This document shows positions 45,227-54,333 of a stretch of 64,000 bases of DNA, piece after piece. Below the pieces are notes generated by a model. The model was not told where the DNA came from. It saw only the letters and a program-made list of their open reading frames with translations, and searched no databases. Within the stretch, counting starts at the first letter, position 1; every line of letters begins with the position of its first letter. The stretch is from FLUQ01 sp031551515. Lineage in GTDB: Bacteria; Desulfobacterota; Desulfovibrionia; Desulfovibrionales; Desulfovibrionaceae. Where the stretch lies: positions 67,572-131,571 of the forward strand of contig JAVBNL010000040.1 in assembly GCA_031551515.1 (NCBI GenBank). The letters are read 5' to 3'. The translations under genes were made by a program, and so were the position numbers.

Positions 45227-46228
45227 ATGAAAGCCGCTGTCCCCGGAAACATCTCTGAAGAGTATTATCAGATCAGCGAAGCCATCCTCACGAGCTTTCC
45301 CAAATACCGTCCGCCCCTCGACCTGTTCCGGCTGAAAGAAGACATCGGCCAGTTGCAGCTTTTTTTCCGCAAAGGTGACCGCCTTTCCAACGAACAGGTG
45401 GAACAGGTGCTCACGCTGTGCAAAGAAGGCGACCTTTTCGTCTCACGCGCGGACCATCCCGTTTATTCGCAGCACATCGTCAAACAGCTTGACCTGGTGC
45501 TGGTGGACCAAAACCTGAAAGAAGGCGAGGTCGCGGATATCACCCTGCGCGCTCTAGGGTTGCGCCTGGCGGATTTTTTCGACCAGCCCGTCAAACCGCT
45601 TTTCGATCTTTTATATGCCGACCTTATGGTGGTCACCGAATATTTCTGGCAGGACAAGCACCGCCTGCGCCTGTATATGCGCCGCCTGCACACGGGTGAA
45701 TACAGCCTGATAAACCACGCGCTGAACACCTTTGCCGTGGGCATCTGGCTGCTTTCAATGACCCAGGGCGAAGAGATGCGCCGCAAAGACCTCGACCGCG
45801 CGGCGCTGGGTTTTTTGCTGCTTGACGCAGGCATGGCCAAAGTGCCGTCGTTCATCACCACCAAGACCACTGCCCTCAAGCCCGATGAAAAGGATAAAAT
45901 CCTTCCCCACCCCCTGGTGGGCATCAAGGTGCTGCAAAAACTGGAACTGGCGTTTGACGAGGTTAAAGACATCGTTCTGGACCATCATGAACGCCTGGAC
46001 GGCTCCGGCTATCCGCGCAAGATATCCGGCGAGAGCATCAGCCGCCTGGGCAGGCTGGCGGCCGTGGCTGATTCTTTCGCCGCCATGATTCAAAACCGCC
46101 CTTACGGCCCGGCCAAAGCGCCCGTAGATGCAGCTCGCGAACTGGCTAACGACAAGGCCCATTACGACACTCGTTTCACCACCCCGCTTTTGACCGCTTT
46201 CGTCACCAACGCTTTTGCCGCACGCTGA
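45227..46228 (+). CDS. HD-GYP-like protein with degenerate HD motif
   Basis: The 333-residue protein has an uncharacterised ~130-residue N-terminal part. An HD-GYP-type domain follows, with an upstream His (H164 in INHALNTF), then LLLDAGMAKVP (199-200 are L-D) where active enzymes have H-D-I-G-K, and the intact DHHERLDGSGYP (252-263). The loss of the metal-binding His suggests a non-catalytic or altered c-di-GMP-binding protein. AGAGGC precedes ATG 45227. It is preceded by a terminator, so it starts its own transcript. Confidence 0.8.
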   Translation: MKAAVPGNISEEYYQISEAILTSFPKYRPPLDLFRLKEDIGQLQLFFRKGDRLSNEQVEQVLTLCKEGDLFVSRADHPVYSQHIVKQLDLVLVDQNLKEGEVADITLRALGLRLADFFDQPVKPLFDLLYADLMVVTEYFWQDKHRLRLYMRRLHTGEYSLINHALNTFAVGIWLLSMTQGEEMRRKDLDRAALGFLLLDAGMAKVPSFITTKTTALKPDEKDKILPHPLVGIKVLQKLELAFDEVKDIVLDHHERLDGSGYPRKISGESISRLGRLAAVADSFAAMIQNRPYGPAKAPVDAARELANDKAHYDTRFTTPLLTAFVTNAFAAR

Positions 46229-46261
46229 CCGTCCGGCAGGGGCATACCCGCAGGAGCCCGC

Positions 46262-46561
46262 ATGCACGTAGGACACAAAGTCACGCCCAAAGACATGGTC
46301 GCGGTGGTCATCCGCGAAATTCGCCCGGGCGAAACCATCACCTTCAGCGACGGCGCGGCATCCGCACAGGTCACCGCCGTCACAGGCATTCCGGCGGCGC
46401 ATAAAATCGCGCTGCAGGATATCGCGCAGGGGCAGGAAGTCATCAAGTACGGCGAACCCATCGGCCGCGCATCAGCCGCCATACCCAAGGGCGGCCATGT
46501 ACACGTGCACAACCTTGCGGGCATACGCGGGCGCGGCGACGCGCAAGGAGGCAACTCATGA
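46262..46561 (+). CDS. UxaA/SuyA-type SAF-domain lyase small subunit
   Basis: The 99-residue SAF-domain protein has HVGHKVTPKDMVAVVIREI, the HKIALQDIAQGQEVIKYGEPIG core, and PKGGHVHVHNL. This is the N-terminal domain of altronate dehydratase (UxaA) as a separate polypeptide. Split small/large pairs also occur as the sulfolactate sulfo-lyase SuyA/SuyB. A ribosome site GCAGGAGC precedes ATG 46262. The stop overlaps the large-subunit start by four bases. Confidence 0.88.
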   Translation: MHVGHKVTPKDMVAVVIREIRPGETITFSDGAASAQVTAVTGIPAAHKIALQDIAQGQEVIKYGEPIGRASAAIPKGGHVHVHNLAGIRGRGDAQGGNS

Positions 46562-47718
46562 AATTCATGGGCTATAGACGGGCCAACGGCCGTGTGGGCG
46601 TGCGCAATCACTTGCTGGTCATGCCCTCGGTCGTCTGCGCCAACGACGTGGCCATGCGCATCGCCGTACAGTTGGAAGGGGCCGTCAGCGTGCCGCACGA
46701 ACACGGCTGTTGCCATTTGCCCGACGACGCGGCCCAGGTGCGCCGCACCCTGGCGGGTTTCGCTTCAAACCCCAACGTGGTGGGCAGTATTATCGTGGGG
46801 CTGGGCTGCGAGACCATCTCCGCGAAATCCCTGGCCGAAGAAGTCGCCGCGAACGGAACCCCCGTCGCCTGGCTGAACATTCAGGACGAAGGCGGCACTA
46901 TCAACGCCGTGGCCAAGGGGCTGAAGCTGGGGCGGGAGATGCTGGCCGCGGCTTCTGAACTGACGCGTGAAGAATGCGACGTGTCGGAATTGATTCTGGG
47001 GCTTGAATGCGGCGGCTCCGACGCGTGGTCCGGCCTGGCGGGCAACCCCGTGGCCGGGGGCGCTTCCGACCTTTTGATTGAGCACGGCGGCACCTCGATC
47101 CTTTCCGAAACACAGGAAGTGATTGGGGCCGAACACATTTTGGCCCGCCGCGCGCCCGACCCGGCCGTGGCCGGAAAACTGCTGGCCATGGTCCGCCGGG
47201 CCGAACAGGGCGCGTTGGCGCACGGCTTTGACATTCGCCTGGCCAACCCCACGCCCGGCAACAAAGAAGGCGGCCTGACCACGCTGGAAGAAAAATCGCT
47301 GGGCTGTATTTTCAAGGCCGGATTCACCGCACCCTTGAACGAAGTGCTGGAATATGCCGAGCGACCCACCCAAAAAGGCCTGGTCTTCATGGATACGCCG
47401 GGGCAGGACGTGGAATCCATCACCGGCATGGTGGCCGGGGGAGCGCAGATCATAATCTTTACCACCGGCCGGGGCACCTGCGTGGGCAGCCCCATCGCGC
47501 CGGTGATCAAAATCTGCACCAATACGCCCACCTTTGAAAAAATGCGCGACAACATGGATTTCAACGCAGGCCCCATCACCGAGGGTAAAGCCACCATCAA
47601 AGAGCTCAGCGCGGCCCTATTTGACGAAATCGTCAAGGTCAGCAGCGGCAAGACCACCAAGGCCGAACAGCTTGGTTTCGGCGGGTTCGCCATCAACCGC
47701 ATCGGGCCGACGCAGTAG
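46558..47718 (+). CDS. UxaA/SuyB-type lyase large subunit
   Basis: The 386-residue protein matches the C-terminal domain of UxaA-family dehydratases, which eliminate water (altronate, galactarate) or sulfite (sulfolactate) from sugar acids. It starts MGYRRANGRVGVRNHLLVMPSVVCAND. The likely metal/Fe-S cysteines lie in HEHGCCHLPDD, GLGCETIS and GRGTCVGSPIAPVIKICTN, and GLECGGSDAWSGLAGNP is present. A ribosome site, AAGGAGG, lies inside the small subunit. Substrate undecided: no sugar-acid reductase or sulfonate transporter gene is beside it. It runs 11 bp before the ferredoxin-nitroreductase gene. Confidence 0.88.
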   Translation: MKFMGYRRANGRVGVRNHLLVMPSVVCANDVAMRIAVQLEGAVSVPHEHGCCHLPDDAAQVRRTLAGFASNPNVVGSIIVGLGCETISAKSLAEEVAANGTPVAWLNIQDEGGTINAVAKGLKLGREMLAAASELTREECDVSELILGLECGGSDAWSGLAGNPVAGGASDLLIEHGGTSILSETQEVIGAEHILARRAPDPAVAGKLLAMVRRAEQGALAHGFDIRLANPTPGNKEGGLTTLEEKSLGCIFKAGFTAPLNEVLEYAERPTQKGLVFMDTPGQDVESITGMVAGGAQIIIFTTGRGTCVGSPIAPVIKICTNTPTFEKMRDNMDFNAGPITEGKATIKELSAALFDEIVKVSSGKTTKAEQLGFGGFAINRIGPTQ

Positions 47719-47729
47719 AAGGAGTCCTT

Positions 47730-48545
47730 ATGCACGACTTCATTGTTGATCGCGACCGCTGTATCCGCGACGGGCTGTGCGTTTTTGCCTGCGGCCGCCG
47801 GGCTCTTGCCGACGACGGCGAAGGCGGCCCCCTGGCGCGGGACATGGATCTCTGCAACGCCTGCGGGCACTGCAGTGCGGTGTGCCCCGTGGGCGCCGTT
47901 ATCTCTCCCAAATGCGGCGGCGAACGGGCAACGCCGCTGCCGGATGCGCCCGATACCGGCTTTACCGGCGGCGCCAGGTTTCTGCTTTTCTGCCGCTCCA
48001 TCCGCAGGTTCAAAGAAGAATCCGTGGCGGAACAAGAAATTCTGGATATTCTCGACATCGCGCGCAAAGCGCCTTCCGCCAGCAATACGCAGCCGGTAAG
48101 CTGGCTGGTGCTGAACGACAGGGAAAAGGCGCGCAGCTTCAGCGACCTGACCATGGACTGGTTCGCCACGGCCGTGCGCAAAGACCCCGTGTTGAGCAGC
48201 CGCTACCGGGTGGACGACATGCTGGCCCGCCATAAAAACGGCGACGACCCGATTTTGCGCGGCGCGCCTGCCGCCGTTTTCGCGCTGACAGCCAAAGACG
48301 CAGCCTGGGGCCCGGTGGACGCGTCAATCGCCGTCACGTATTTCTGCCTTGCCGCGCATGCCGCGAACATAGGCAGTTGCTGGTGCGGTTTCGGTATTCG
48401 CGCCCTGGAAAAGTACGCCCCGCTGCGTGAATTCATCGGTATCGGCGATGACGTCGCGGTACAGGGCATGGCTTTTTTCGGTTATCCCGCCATCAGCTAC
48501 GCGGCCGTGCCGCCGCGCAAACCCCTGCGGCTCAAATGGCTCTGA
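47730..48545 (+). CDS. Ferredoxin-nitroreductase fusion protein
   Basis: This 271-residue flavoprotein combines an N-terminal 2[4Fe-4S] ferredoxin-like domain and a nitroreductase domain (SIRRFKEESV, KAPSASNTQPVSWLV, AHAANIGSCWCGFG). The second cluster motif is CNACGHCSAVCP. The first reads CIRDGLCVFAC, that is, an Asp stands where the second Cys of CxxCxxCxxxC would be. Such Cys-to-Asp changes are known in ferredoxins with labile or [3Fe-4S] clusters. The enzyme would feed electrons from the ferredoxin domain to FMN. It follows the lyase genes by 11 bp with AAGGAGT upstream. Confidence 0.9.
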   Translation: MHDFIVDRDRCIRDGLCVFACGRRALADDGEGGPLARDMDLCNACGHCSAVCPVGAVISPKCGGERATPLPDAPDTGFTGGARFLLFCRSIRRFKEESVAEQEILDILDIARKAPSASNTQPVSWLVLNDREKARSFSDLTMDWFATAVRKDPVLSSRYRVDDMLARHKNGDDPILRGAPAAVFALTAKDAAWGPVDASIAVTYFCLAAHAANIGSCWCGFGIRALEKYAPLREFIGIGDDVAVQGMAFFGYPAISYAAVPPRKPLRLKWL

Positions 48546-48591
48546 CCGACAAAAAAACGCTGGCGCTGCATGCGCTATAAGGAGTTCAATC

Positions 48592-49179
48592 ATGTCCATG
48601 CGCGACGAGGTGATGCAATGCATCATGACGCGGCGGAGCATACGCCGCTTTACCGAAGAACAGGTTGACGAAGCCCGGCTTGCGACCCTGCTGGAAGCCG
48701 CGACCTGGGCGCCCAGCGGCGGCAACAACCAGACCTGGCTGTTCACCGCCATACAAAACAAAGAAATCCTCGCGCGGTTGAACGAAACCATGCGCGTGGC
48801 CTTTCTGACCTGGGTGCCCGACGACGACTACCCTTCCAAAAAAAAGGCGAAGGCCAACGCCCAGAACGAAAAGCACAACTTTTTCTATCATGCGCCCACG
48901 GTGATCATCGCTTCCAACGTGCCGGGCTATCAAAACGGCATGGCCGACTGCGCGCTGGGTTTGCAGAACATCTTTCTGGCGGCGCGGGCCATGGACCTCG
49001 GCACTTGCTGGATCAACCAGCCGCGCTGGCTGACCGATGACGCGAACGTGCGGAAACTGCTGGCCGAGATCGGCCTGCCCAAAGAGCATATCATTTACGG
49101 TTCCGCCGCCGTGGGCTGCCCGGACCACACCCCGCCCGCCCCCGCGCGCAAAGAAGGCACCACCCTGATCGTGCGTTAG
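48592..49179 (+). CDS. Nitroreductase-family flavoprotein
   Basis: The 195-residue protein has CIMTRRSIRRFTEEQV (FMN phosphate-binding), EAATWAPSGGNNQTWLF, and DCALGLQNIFLAARAMDLGTCWI, all typical of FMN-dependent nitroreductases. TAAGGAGTTC precedes ATG 48592. It lies 46 bp after the fusion nitroreductase, so a common transcript is likely. The physiological substrate is unknown. Confidence 0.92.
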   Translation: MSMRDEVMQCIMTRRSIRRFTEEQVDEARLATLLEAATWAPSGGNNQTWLFTAIQNKEILARLNETMRVAFLTWVPDDDYPSKKKAKANAQNEKHNFFYHAPTVIIASNVPGYQNGMADCALGLQNIFLAARAMDLGTCWINQPRWLTDDANVRKLLAEIGLPKEHIIYGSAAVGCPDHTPPAPARKEGTTLIVR

Positions 49180-49273
49180 GCGGCCTTCGCAGGACTCGCA
49201 GGCCCTTAACCCCGCATCAAGCGAAAACATGGCGTAGCGCCGCGCCAGGGTAGAAATAGGGTAGAAAAAGGAC

Positions 49274-49315
49274 AAAAAAAGCCGGGGTTATGTGCAAAAT
49301 ATGCGCATAACCCCG
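49274..49315 (-). terminator. Rho-independent terminator after tRNA-Thr
   Basis: Ten-base arms CGGGGTTATG (49283-49292) and CATAACCCCG (49306-49315) are followed on the minus strand by seven T (49280-49274). It lies ten bases beyond the tRNA 3' end. Confidence 0.85.
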
Positions 49316-49324
49316 TGAATTTTA

Positions 49325-49400
<76 letters not shown>

Positions 49401-49453
49401 TTTTGCCCGCGTTTCTTGCGGAAGGGGTTTCGTATGCCAGCCGCCGCAAAAAG

Positions 49454-50905
49454 TCAAGGGAGGGGACGGAAAGGCTCCATGTGGACGGTCACGCGTGAAA
49501 GCTCCGGCAGCTCCGCATGCAACGCTGCCTGCAAGCGCTTGGAAGCGGCGTGGGCTTCGCCCACCGTGGCGCTTGGGTCCATGCGGCAATGAAAACTCAC
49601 GCAGCGCCCTTCGCCATAGCTGCGCACCAGCACGTTGTGTTCGTCGCCCACCAGGGGTTCGTTCGCCACAATGCGCCGCACCGCCGCGCGGACGCGTTCC
49701 GAGTCGGCGGCCGCCGCCAATTTTTCGCGACTTTGCCCGCCCAACGGCTCAATATGGGTCACGATGGTCACGCCCCCTTCTTCCGCCCGCACGGCCTGCT
49801 CGAAAAGGCTTACCCGCTCGTGGGCCGCGCAGAGCGGGGTTTCAGGCGGAAACTCCACGTGCAGCTCCACCAGGCGCTGGCGGATGCCCTTCGCATCTCG
49901 ATCCAGGTCCAGCACTTCCACGGCGTGCGGCACCAGCCCGTGCAGTGCCGCAAGGCCGCGCAGCCGCATAATGCGATCCGGCGCGGCGGGCGTTTCATCT
50001 TCATGCGGCACGAACACCACGCTGACAAGGGCGTGTTCGGCCACGCCGCGCACGGCCGCTTCCACCTCCGCCCTGATGCGCTCTATCTCATCGATAATCA
50101 GCCCTTTGGCCACGCTCAGAGTCAAGTCCGCGAACAGGTCCGGCCCGCTGTGCCGCAGCCGCAAAACGTTGATGCCGCGCACGCCGGGCATGCCCTCAAG
50201 CGCCATGCGAATGGCGGCAGCCGCCGGTTCGTCCCCGGCATCCAGCAGCACGTTGACCGCCCGCTTGCCCAAGCTCCAGCTTATATGAATGACGATGGCC
50301 GAAACCCCCAGGGCTGCCACGGCGTCGGCCCGCTCCAGCCAGGGGCGCAGGGTGGAAGAGGCGGGCAGCGCCTCGGCTATATACAGCGCGATCAGCCCCA
50401 CGATGACCACGGCGGAAGAAAAAATATCCGTGGAAAAATGTAGAGCGTCCGCTTCCAGCGCCTGGCTGCGGTGCTTTTTGGCGACGCGCAGCAGCATGCG
50501 CGAGCGGGAGATGTCAACGAGGATGGAGACAACCATCACCCCCAGCGCCCATAGCGTGGGTTTGACCACGACATGCGTAAAAAGCAGCCGGTCGGCCGCT
50601 TCCCAGACGATCCAGGCGCAGGTGATGAAAAGCAGCAGCGATTCCACCAGGGCGGAAAGATTTTCCATCTTGCCGTGGCCATAGGGGTGGTTGGGATCCG
50701 GCGGAAAAGCGGAATAGCGCACCGCCGCATAGGTCACCGCCGCGGCCAAAAGGTCCAGGCCGCTGTGCGCAGCCTCGGACAAAATGCCCAGGCTGTTGGT
50801 GGCAAGGCCGACGGCCAGTTTAAGAACGGTCAGCAGCACGGCCGCCGTTACAGATGCAAGGGCTGCGTTCCGTTTTTCCCGTTCCGCGTCATTGGCTGCG
50901 TACAT
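49454..50905 (-). CDS. Cation diffusion facilitator (CDF) metal exporter
   Basis: This 483-residue membrane transporter has six helices in the first ~230 residues and a soluble metal-binding/dimerisation part after that. Metal ligands are seen as SEAAHSGLDL and DALHFSTDIFSS (HxxxD in both helices II and V), the pattern of zinc/cobalt CDF proteins. The cytoplasmic tail, from ~260 to the end, is about twice as long as usual and contains a second ferredoxin-fold-like unit ending VTVHMEPFRP. ATG 50905 has GAAGAGAG just upstream. Larger in-frame openings upstream have no start signal. Its stop lies 53 bp past the tRNA-Thr. Confidence 0.9.
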   Translation of the reverse strand: MYAANDAEREKRNAALASVTAAVLLTVLKLAVGLATNSLGILSEAAHSGLDLLAAAVTYAAVRYSAFPPDPNHPYGHGKMENLSALVESLLLFITCAWIVWEAADRLLFTHVVVKPTLWALGVMVVSILVDISRSRMLLRVAKKHRSQALEADALHFSTDIFSSAVVIVGLIALYIAEALPASSTLRPWLERADAVAALGVSAIVIHISWSLGKRAVNVLLDAGDEPAAAAIRMALEGMPGVRGINVLRLRHSGPDLFADLTLSVAKGLIIDEIERIRAEVEAAVRGVAEHALVSVVFVPHEDETPAAPDRIMRLRGLAALHGLVPHAVEVLDLDRDAKGIRQRLVELHVEFPPETPLCAAHERVSLFEQAVRAEEGGVTIVTHIEPLGGQSREKLAAAADSERVRAAVRRIVANEPLVGDEHNVLVRSYGEGRCVSFHCRMDPSATVGEAHAASKRLQAALHAELPELSRVTVHMEPFRPLP

Positions 50906-51055
50906 AGCGATATCTCTCTTCGCGGTTCTACACGATGCGCGGCCGCCGGTCCACTTCACGGCTTGGCTTCGTCCGGCCTCTCGTGTAGTATCCCATGTCC
51001 GGCGACACGCTGAAACCGGCGTGTCGCAAACTTTACTTCCGCCAAGGAGATTTTC

Positions 51056-51427
51056 ATGGCTGACATAATCGCAACCCCTAAGGCACCCTCCGCCATCGGC
51101 CCCTATGTTCAGGCCCAGGCCGCGGGCAACCTGGTTTTTGTTTCCGGCCAGCTCGGCATGGACCTTTCCGGCAACCTGCCCGCCACGTTCGCGGAGCAGG
51201 CCCGCAACGCTCTGAACAACTTGCGCGCCATTCTTGAAGCGGCCGGAACCGGCATGCCCCAGGTGGTTAAAACCACAGTGTTTCTCAGCGACCTTGCCAA
51301 CTTCGTGGAGTTCAACGGTATTTACGCCGAATATTTCAAAGATCCCTGCCCGGCCCGCAGTTGCTTTCAGGTGGCCCGCTTGCCCAAAGACGCTCTGGTT
51401 GAAGTAGAAGCCATCGCCACCCGCTAA
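51056..51427 (+). CDS. ridA: RidA-family enamine/imine deaminase
   Basis: The 123-residue protein hydrolyses reactive 2-aminoacrylate-type enamines formed by PLP enzymes. Hallmarks are APSAIGPYVQAQAAGNLVFVSGQLG at the start, GTGMPQVVKTTVFLSDLANFVEFN, and the active-site Arg in CPARSCFQVARLPKDALVEVEAIA. ATG 51056 follows AAGGAGA by six bases. It is divergent from the CDF gene. Confidence 0.94.
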   Translation: MADIIATPKAPSAIGPYVQAQAAGNLVFVSGQLGMDLSGNLPATFAEQARNALNNLRAILEAAGTGMPQVVKTTVFLSDLANFVEFNGIYAEYFKDPCPARSCFQVARLPKDALVEVEAIATR

Positions 51428-51469
51428 GCGGTCACATACCTGTGACCCGAAGCGCATTTCGATGCCGCA

Positions 51470-51506
51470 GGCGCCGGCGATTTCTCTTTGCGGAATTGCC
51501 GGCGCC
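51470..51506. other. GC-rich hairpin after ridA
   Basis: GGCGCCGGC (51470-51478) pairs with GCCGGCGCC (51498-51506), with no U-tract. It is a probable weak terminator of ridA. Confidence 0.5.
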
Positions 51507-51666
51507 CACTCAATTTGCCTTTTATGGCGCTATGGCGTCCGTGCCCTTGCCTATTTCTCAAGCAGAACTTATACTACGTTCTTCGAGGCTATATAAACAA
51601 ACCCGATAGAGCGCGCACCGGGCACGTATTTTCCATTCAGCCGTATTCGCGCACGAGGTTTCTACA

Positions 51667-52761
51667 GTGGAACCACAGCAAAATAAATCTACCGTGCTTG
51701 TTGTCGACGATACACCGGACAACATCACCCTGCTCTGCGCCCTTCTGGGTGACCTGTATAAAAACAAAGTCGCCACCAACGGTGAAAAGGCGCTCAAAAT
51801 CGCTTTTGCCGAACCCCATCCCGACCTTATCCTTTTGGATATCATGATGCCGGGCATGGACGGATACGAAGTCTGCCGCCAGCTCAAGGCAAACCCGGCC
51901 ACAGCGGGCATTCCGGTCATCTTTCTGACCGCCAAAAGCCAAGAGGACGACGAAGCCAAAGGCTTTGAGCTGGGCGCGGTCGACTACATCACCAAGCCCA
52001 TCAACCCGGTCATTCTCATGGCCAGGGTGCAGACGCATCTGGCGTTGAAGCATGCCCGCTCTTCGCTGGAAAAACAAAATGACATTCTCGAAGGGCAGGT
52101 CCGCCAGCGCACAAAACAGCTGGAAACCCTGCAAGACGCCATTATCATCGCCATGGCCTCGCTGGCGGAAACGCGCGACAACGAAACCGGCCACCACATC
52201 CGCCGCACGCAGTATTATGTGCGCGAACTGGCGCAGCACCTGGCCCTGAACCCCTGCTATGCCCCGCAACTGGACCCCAAGACCATCGACCTGATTTACA
52301 AGACCGCGCCGCTGCACGATATCGGCAAAGTCGGGGTGCCGGACCGCATTTTGCTCAAACCCGGCCGCCTGACGCCGGAAGAATTCGACGAGATGAAGCG
52401 CCATACCATTTACGGACGCAATACGATTCTGGCGGCCGAAAAGACCATGGGCATGCAGATAGACTTTTTGGTCACCGCCCGCGACATCGCCTATTTTCAC
52501 CATGAAAAATGGGACGGGTCGGGGTATCCCGAAGGCATTTCCGGCGAAGACATTCCCGTCTGCGCCCGGCTGATGGCCATTGCCGACGTCTATGACGCGC
52601 TGATCAGCCGCCGCCCCTACAAAGAACCCATTCCCCATGAAGAAGCCATCGATATCATCGTCAAGGGCAGCGGCACGCACTTTGACCCGGACGTGATCAA
52701 GGCCCTGCTGGAAGTGAAGGATGAATTCGCCTATATCGCCGAAAAATACGCGGATATCTAG
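51667..52761 (+). CDS. HD-GYP response regulator (cyclic-di-GMP phosphodiesterase type)
   Basis: The 364-residue protein has a receiver domain (VLVVDDTPDNITLL, acceptor D58 in LLDIMMPGMDGYEVC). After a helical linker comes an HD-GYP domain with the catalytic H217-D218 in APLHDIGKVGVPDRI and HHEKWDGSGYPEG (~285). It starts with GTG 51667. No kinase gene is adjacent, so it is an orphan. A distinct protein from the one at 22789, it probably contributes to cyclic-di-GMP turnover. Confidence 0.92.
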   Translation: MEPQQNKSTVLVVDDTPDNITLLCALLGDLYKNKVATNGEKALKIAFAEPHPDLILLDIMMPGMDGYEVCRQLKANPATAGIPVIFLTAKSQEDDEAKGFELGAVDYITKPINPVILMARVQTHLALKHARSSLEKQNDILEGQVRQRTKQLETLQDAIIIAMASLAETRDNETGHHIRRTQYYVRELAQHLALNPCYAPQLDPKTIDLIYKTAPLHDIGKVGVPDRILLKPGRLTPEEFDEMKRHTIYGRNTILAAEKTMGMQIDFLVTARDIAYFHHEKWDGSGYPEGISGEDIPVCARLMAIADVYDALISRRPYKEPIPHEEAIDIIVKGSGTHFDPDVIKALLEVKDEFAYIAEKYADI

Positions 52762-52808
52762 AGCGTATTCACATTGAAATGCTTGCGGGCCTTGCGTAAC
52801 GCCTGCAA

Positions 52809-52840
52809 AAAAAGCCCGGAGGCATGCCTTCGGGCTTTTT
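52809..52840. terminator. Bidirectional terminator between HD-GYP and DHH genes
   Basis: A stem with GCCCG/CGGGC at its base is flanked by A-runs and T-runs (AAAAA...TTTTT). It lies between two convergent genes. Confidence 0.8.
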
Positions 52841-52885
52841 GCTATACGTATAAAGAAGAACGGCGAAGCGTTCGCGATCTTTCGC

Positions 52886-53926
52886 TTACACGTTGGTGCT
52901 TGCCGGTTTGCTTTGCGCTTCGCTCGGGCCCTTGTTGCCCTCTTTCTGCGTTTTCTTGCGGGGTGTAGTCAAAACGCGCTTGTAGACGAACAACTCCAGG
53001 TCTTTGCCGTTCGCAGCGGCCACGGGAAACTCCGCCCTCGCCAGGGCCTTGTGCCCCCCGGCGGAACCGATATCGCCGAACTGCGCGTTCGCCATGCGGC
53101 CCAAGTCGCGGGTGACCCCGTCTCCCCTAAAAACCACCACCACGGTGCCGGTATACAACCCGCTGACCGCGACCCAGCGGAATTCGTAAACCCGCATGAA
53201 AAAGTCCGCAATGCCCACCAAAATATCGGGGTTTTCAATCTCGCCGATGTAGACGAACTGCCCGGAACCGGCGTTGTGCATGCTCTCGCAGGCTTTGGCA
53301 AAAAAACTCAGCCAACGCCGGTGAAACTCGCTGCGCACGATGCGCGAAAGCAGCGGCTGGTCCGCGAAGCGCGTAAGATAGTGATAGGCCCGCAGGTCCG
53401 CATCGCAGAATTTACGCTCAAAACTGGCCGTGTCACTTTTTATGCCGAACTGCAAAGCGGTTGCCAGCAATTTGCCCGGCCGGATTTTCAAATTGTAAAG
53501 GTATTCGGTTAAAAGCGTGCTGGTGGCCCCGTATTCCGGCCGGATTTCGCAATACACGGACGCACAGACTTCTTCACTCAAGGGGTGATGGTCAATGACC
53601 ACTGAAAAAGGGATGTCCCGAAACTGCGGGTTGTGCAACGCCTGCGAATCGACCAGGGCGAAACGGTCGTATTGTGCCGCAAGCTCCGGCGTAAACCGTT
53701 TCATGTGCAGCCGGGTATAGCGGATCATGGCCAGGTTGTCGGGCCGGGTAACTTCGTTGATGGCCACGATATCCACCTCGCTGACCCGGTGGCTTAAAAT
53801 ACGCTTCAAGGCCATGGCCGAAGCCATGGCGTCGGGGTCCGCGTTAATCACTATCAGCCAGCGCGATTCGCGCTCGCACTGATCGATCAGTTCATGAAGC
53901 TTGGGAATTTTCCGAAAATACGCCAT
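52886..53926 (-). CDS. DHH-family phosphoesterase (NrnA-like)
   Basis: The 346-residue protein has the DHH motif VIDHHP and the metal motif INADPDAMASAM. The DHHA1 end is visible as FGDIGSAGGHKALARAEF. Such proteins degrade nanoRNA or pAp, or hydrolyse cyclic dinucleotides. Here there is no membrane or PAS part, so NrnA/nanoRNase is the best guess. GAGGTG precedes ATG 53926. A GTG two codons upstream is possible. The C-terminus is Lys-rich. Substrate not proven. Confidence 0.85.
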   Translation of the reverse strand: MAYFRKIPKLHELIDQCERESRWLIVINADPDAMASAMALKRILSHRVSEVDIVAINEVTRPDNLAMIRYTRLHMKRFTPELAAQYDRFALVDSQALHNPQFRDIPFSVVIDHHPLSEEVCASVYCEIRPEYGATSTLLTEYLYNLKIRPGKLLATALQFGIKSDTASFERKFCDADLRAYHYLTRFADQPLLSRIVRSEFHRRWLSFFAKACESMHNAGSGQFVYIGEIENPDILVGIADFFMRVYEFRWVAVSGLYTGTVVVVFRGDGVTRDLGRMANAQFGDIGSAGGHKALARAEFPVAAANGKDLELFVYKRVLTTPRKKTQKEGNKGPSEAQSKPASTNV

Positions 53927-54333
53927 GACCACCTCAATTTCCGGCGCACCCGCACGCGCGAAAAATCTTTCTTACCCGCTAACAAGTGAAGAGAAAATAC
54001 TTTTCGTGTAATTCTCTAGACAAAATCCACCGCAATGCATATATCTTACCTCATTGTTCGGCGAGAGCACAGTATTGTTTTCAATACCCGGCAATTTTTG
54101 GACGGAACGTTTTTTGCTTAAGTTGAGACCATGAGCCACGTTGATAAAACCCTTTCCAGGGATTCGCGCATAACCTTCCGAGGCCGCCTGCAACATCATT
54201 TGAACCCGTTGCATGTTTACTGCCGCCTATGCGATTTCGGCATATCCGCCCGCCTGGCCGCGCGCTTCAGCTCTGTTTACGAGCGCTTCTACCGCGTCTG
54301 CGCCAGCCGGTCCTGTAAAACTTCGCGCGGCCT
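53927..54333. other. Long intergenic stretch with no supported gene
   Basis: The first half is A/T-rich, containing AGTATTG...CAATACC near 54071-54087, a possible hairpin. Short openings exist on both strands but none has a ribosome site or recognisable composition, so I make no gene call. It separates ispH from the DHH gene, which read in the same direction, and probably holds the DHH promoter. Confidence 0.4.

Noticed and set aside
46262..47718. Firm naming as sulfolactate sulfo-lyase SuyAB
   Set aside because: The split arrangement fits, but there is no linked sulfonate gene and the residues visible do not separate SuyAB from UxaA/GarD.
46881..48233. 450-residue minus-strand open frame across the lyase and ferredoxin genes
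   Set aside because: It spans two well-supported plus-strand genes and contains no recognisable domain.
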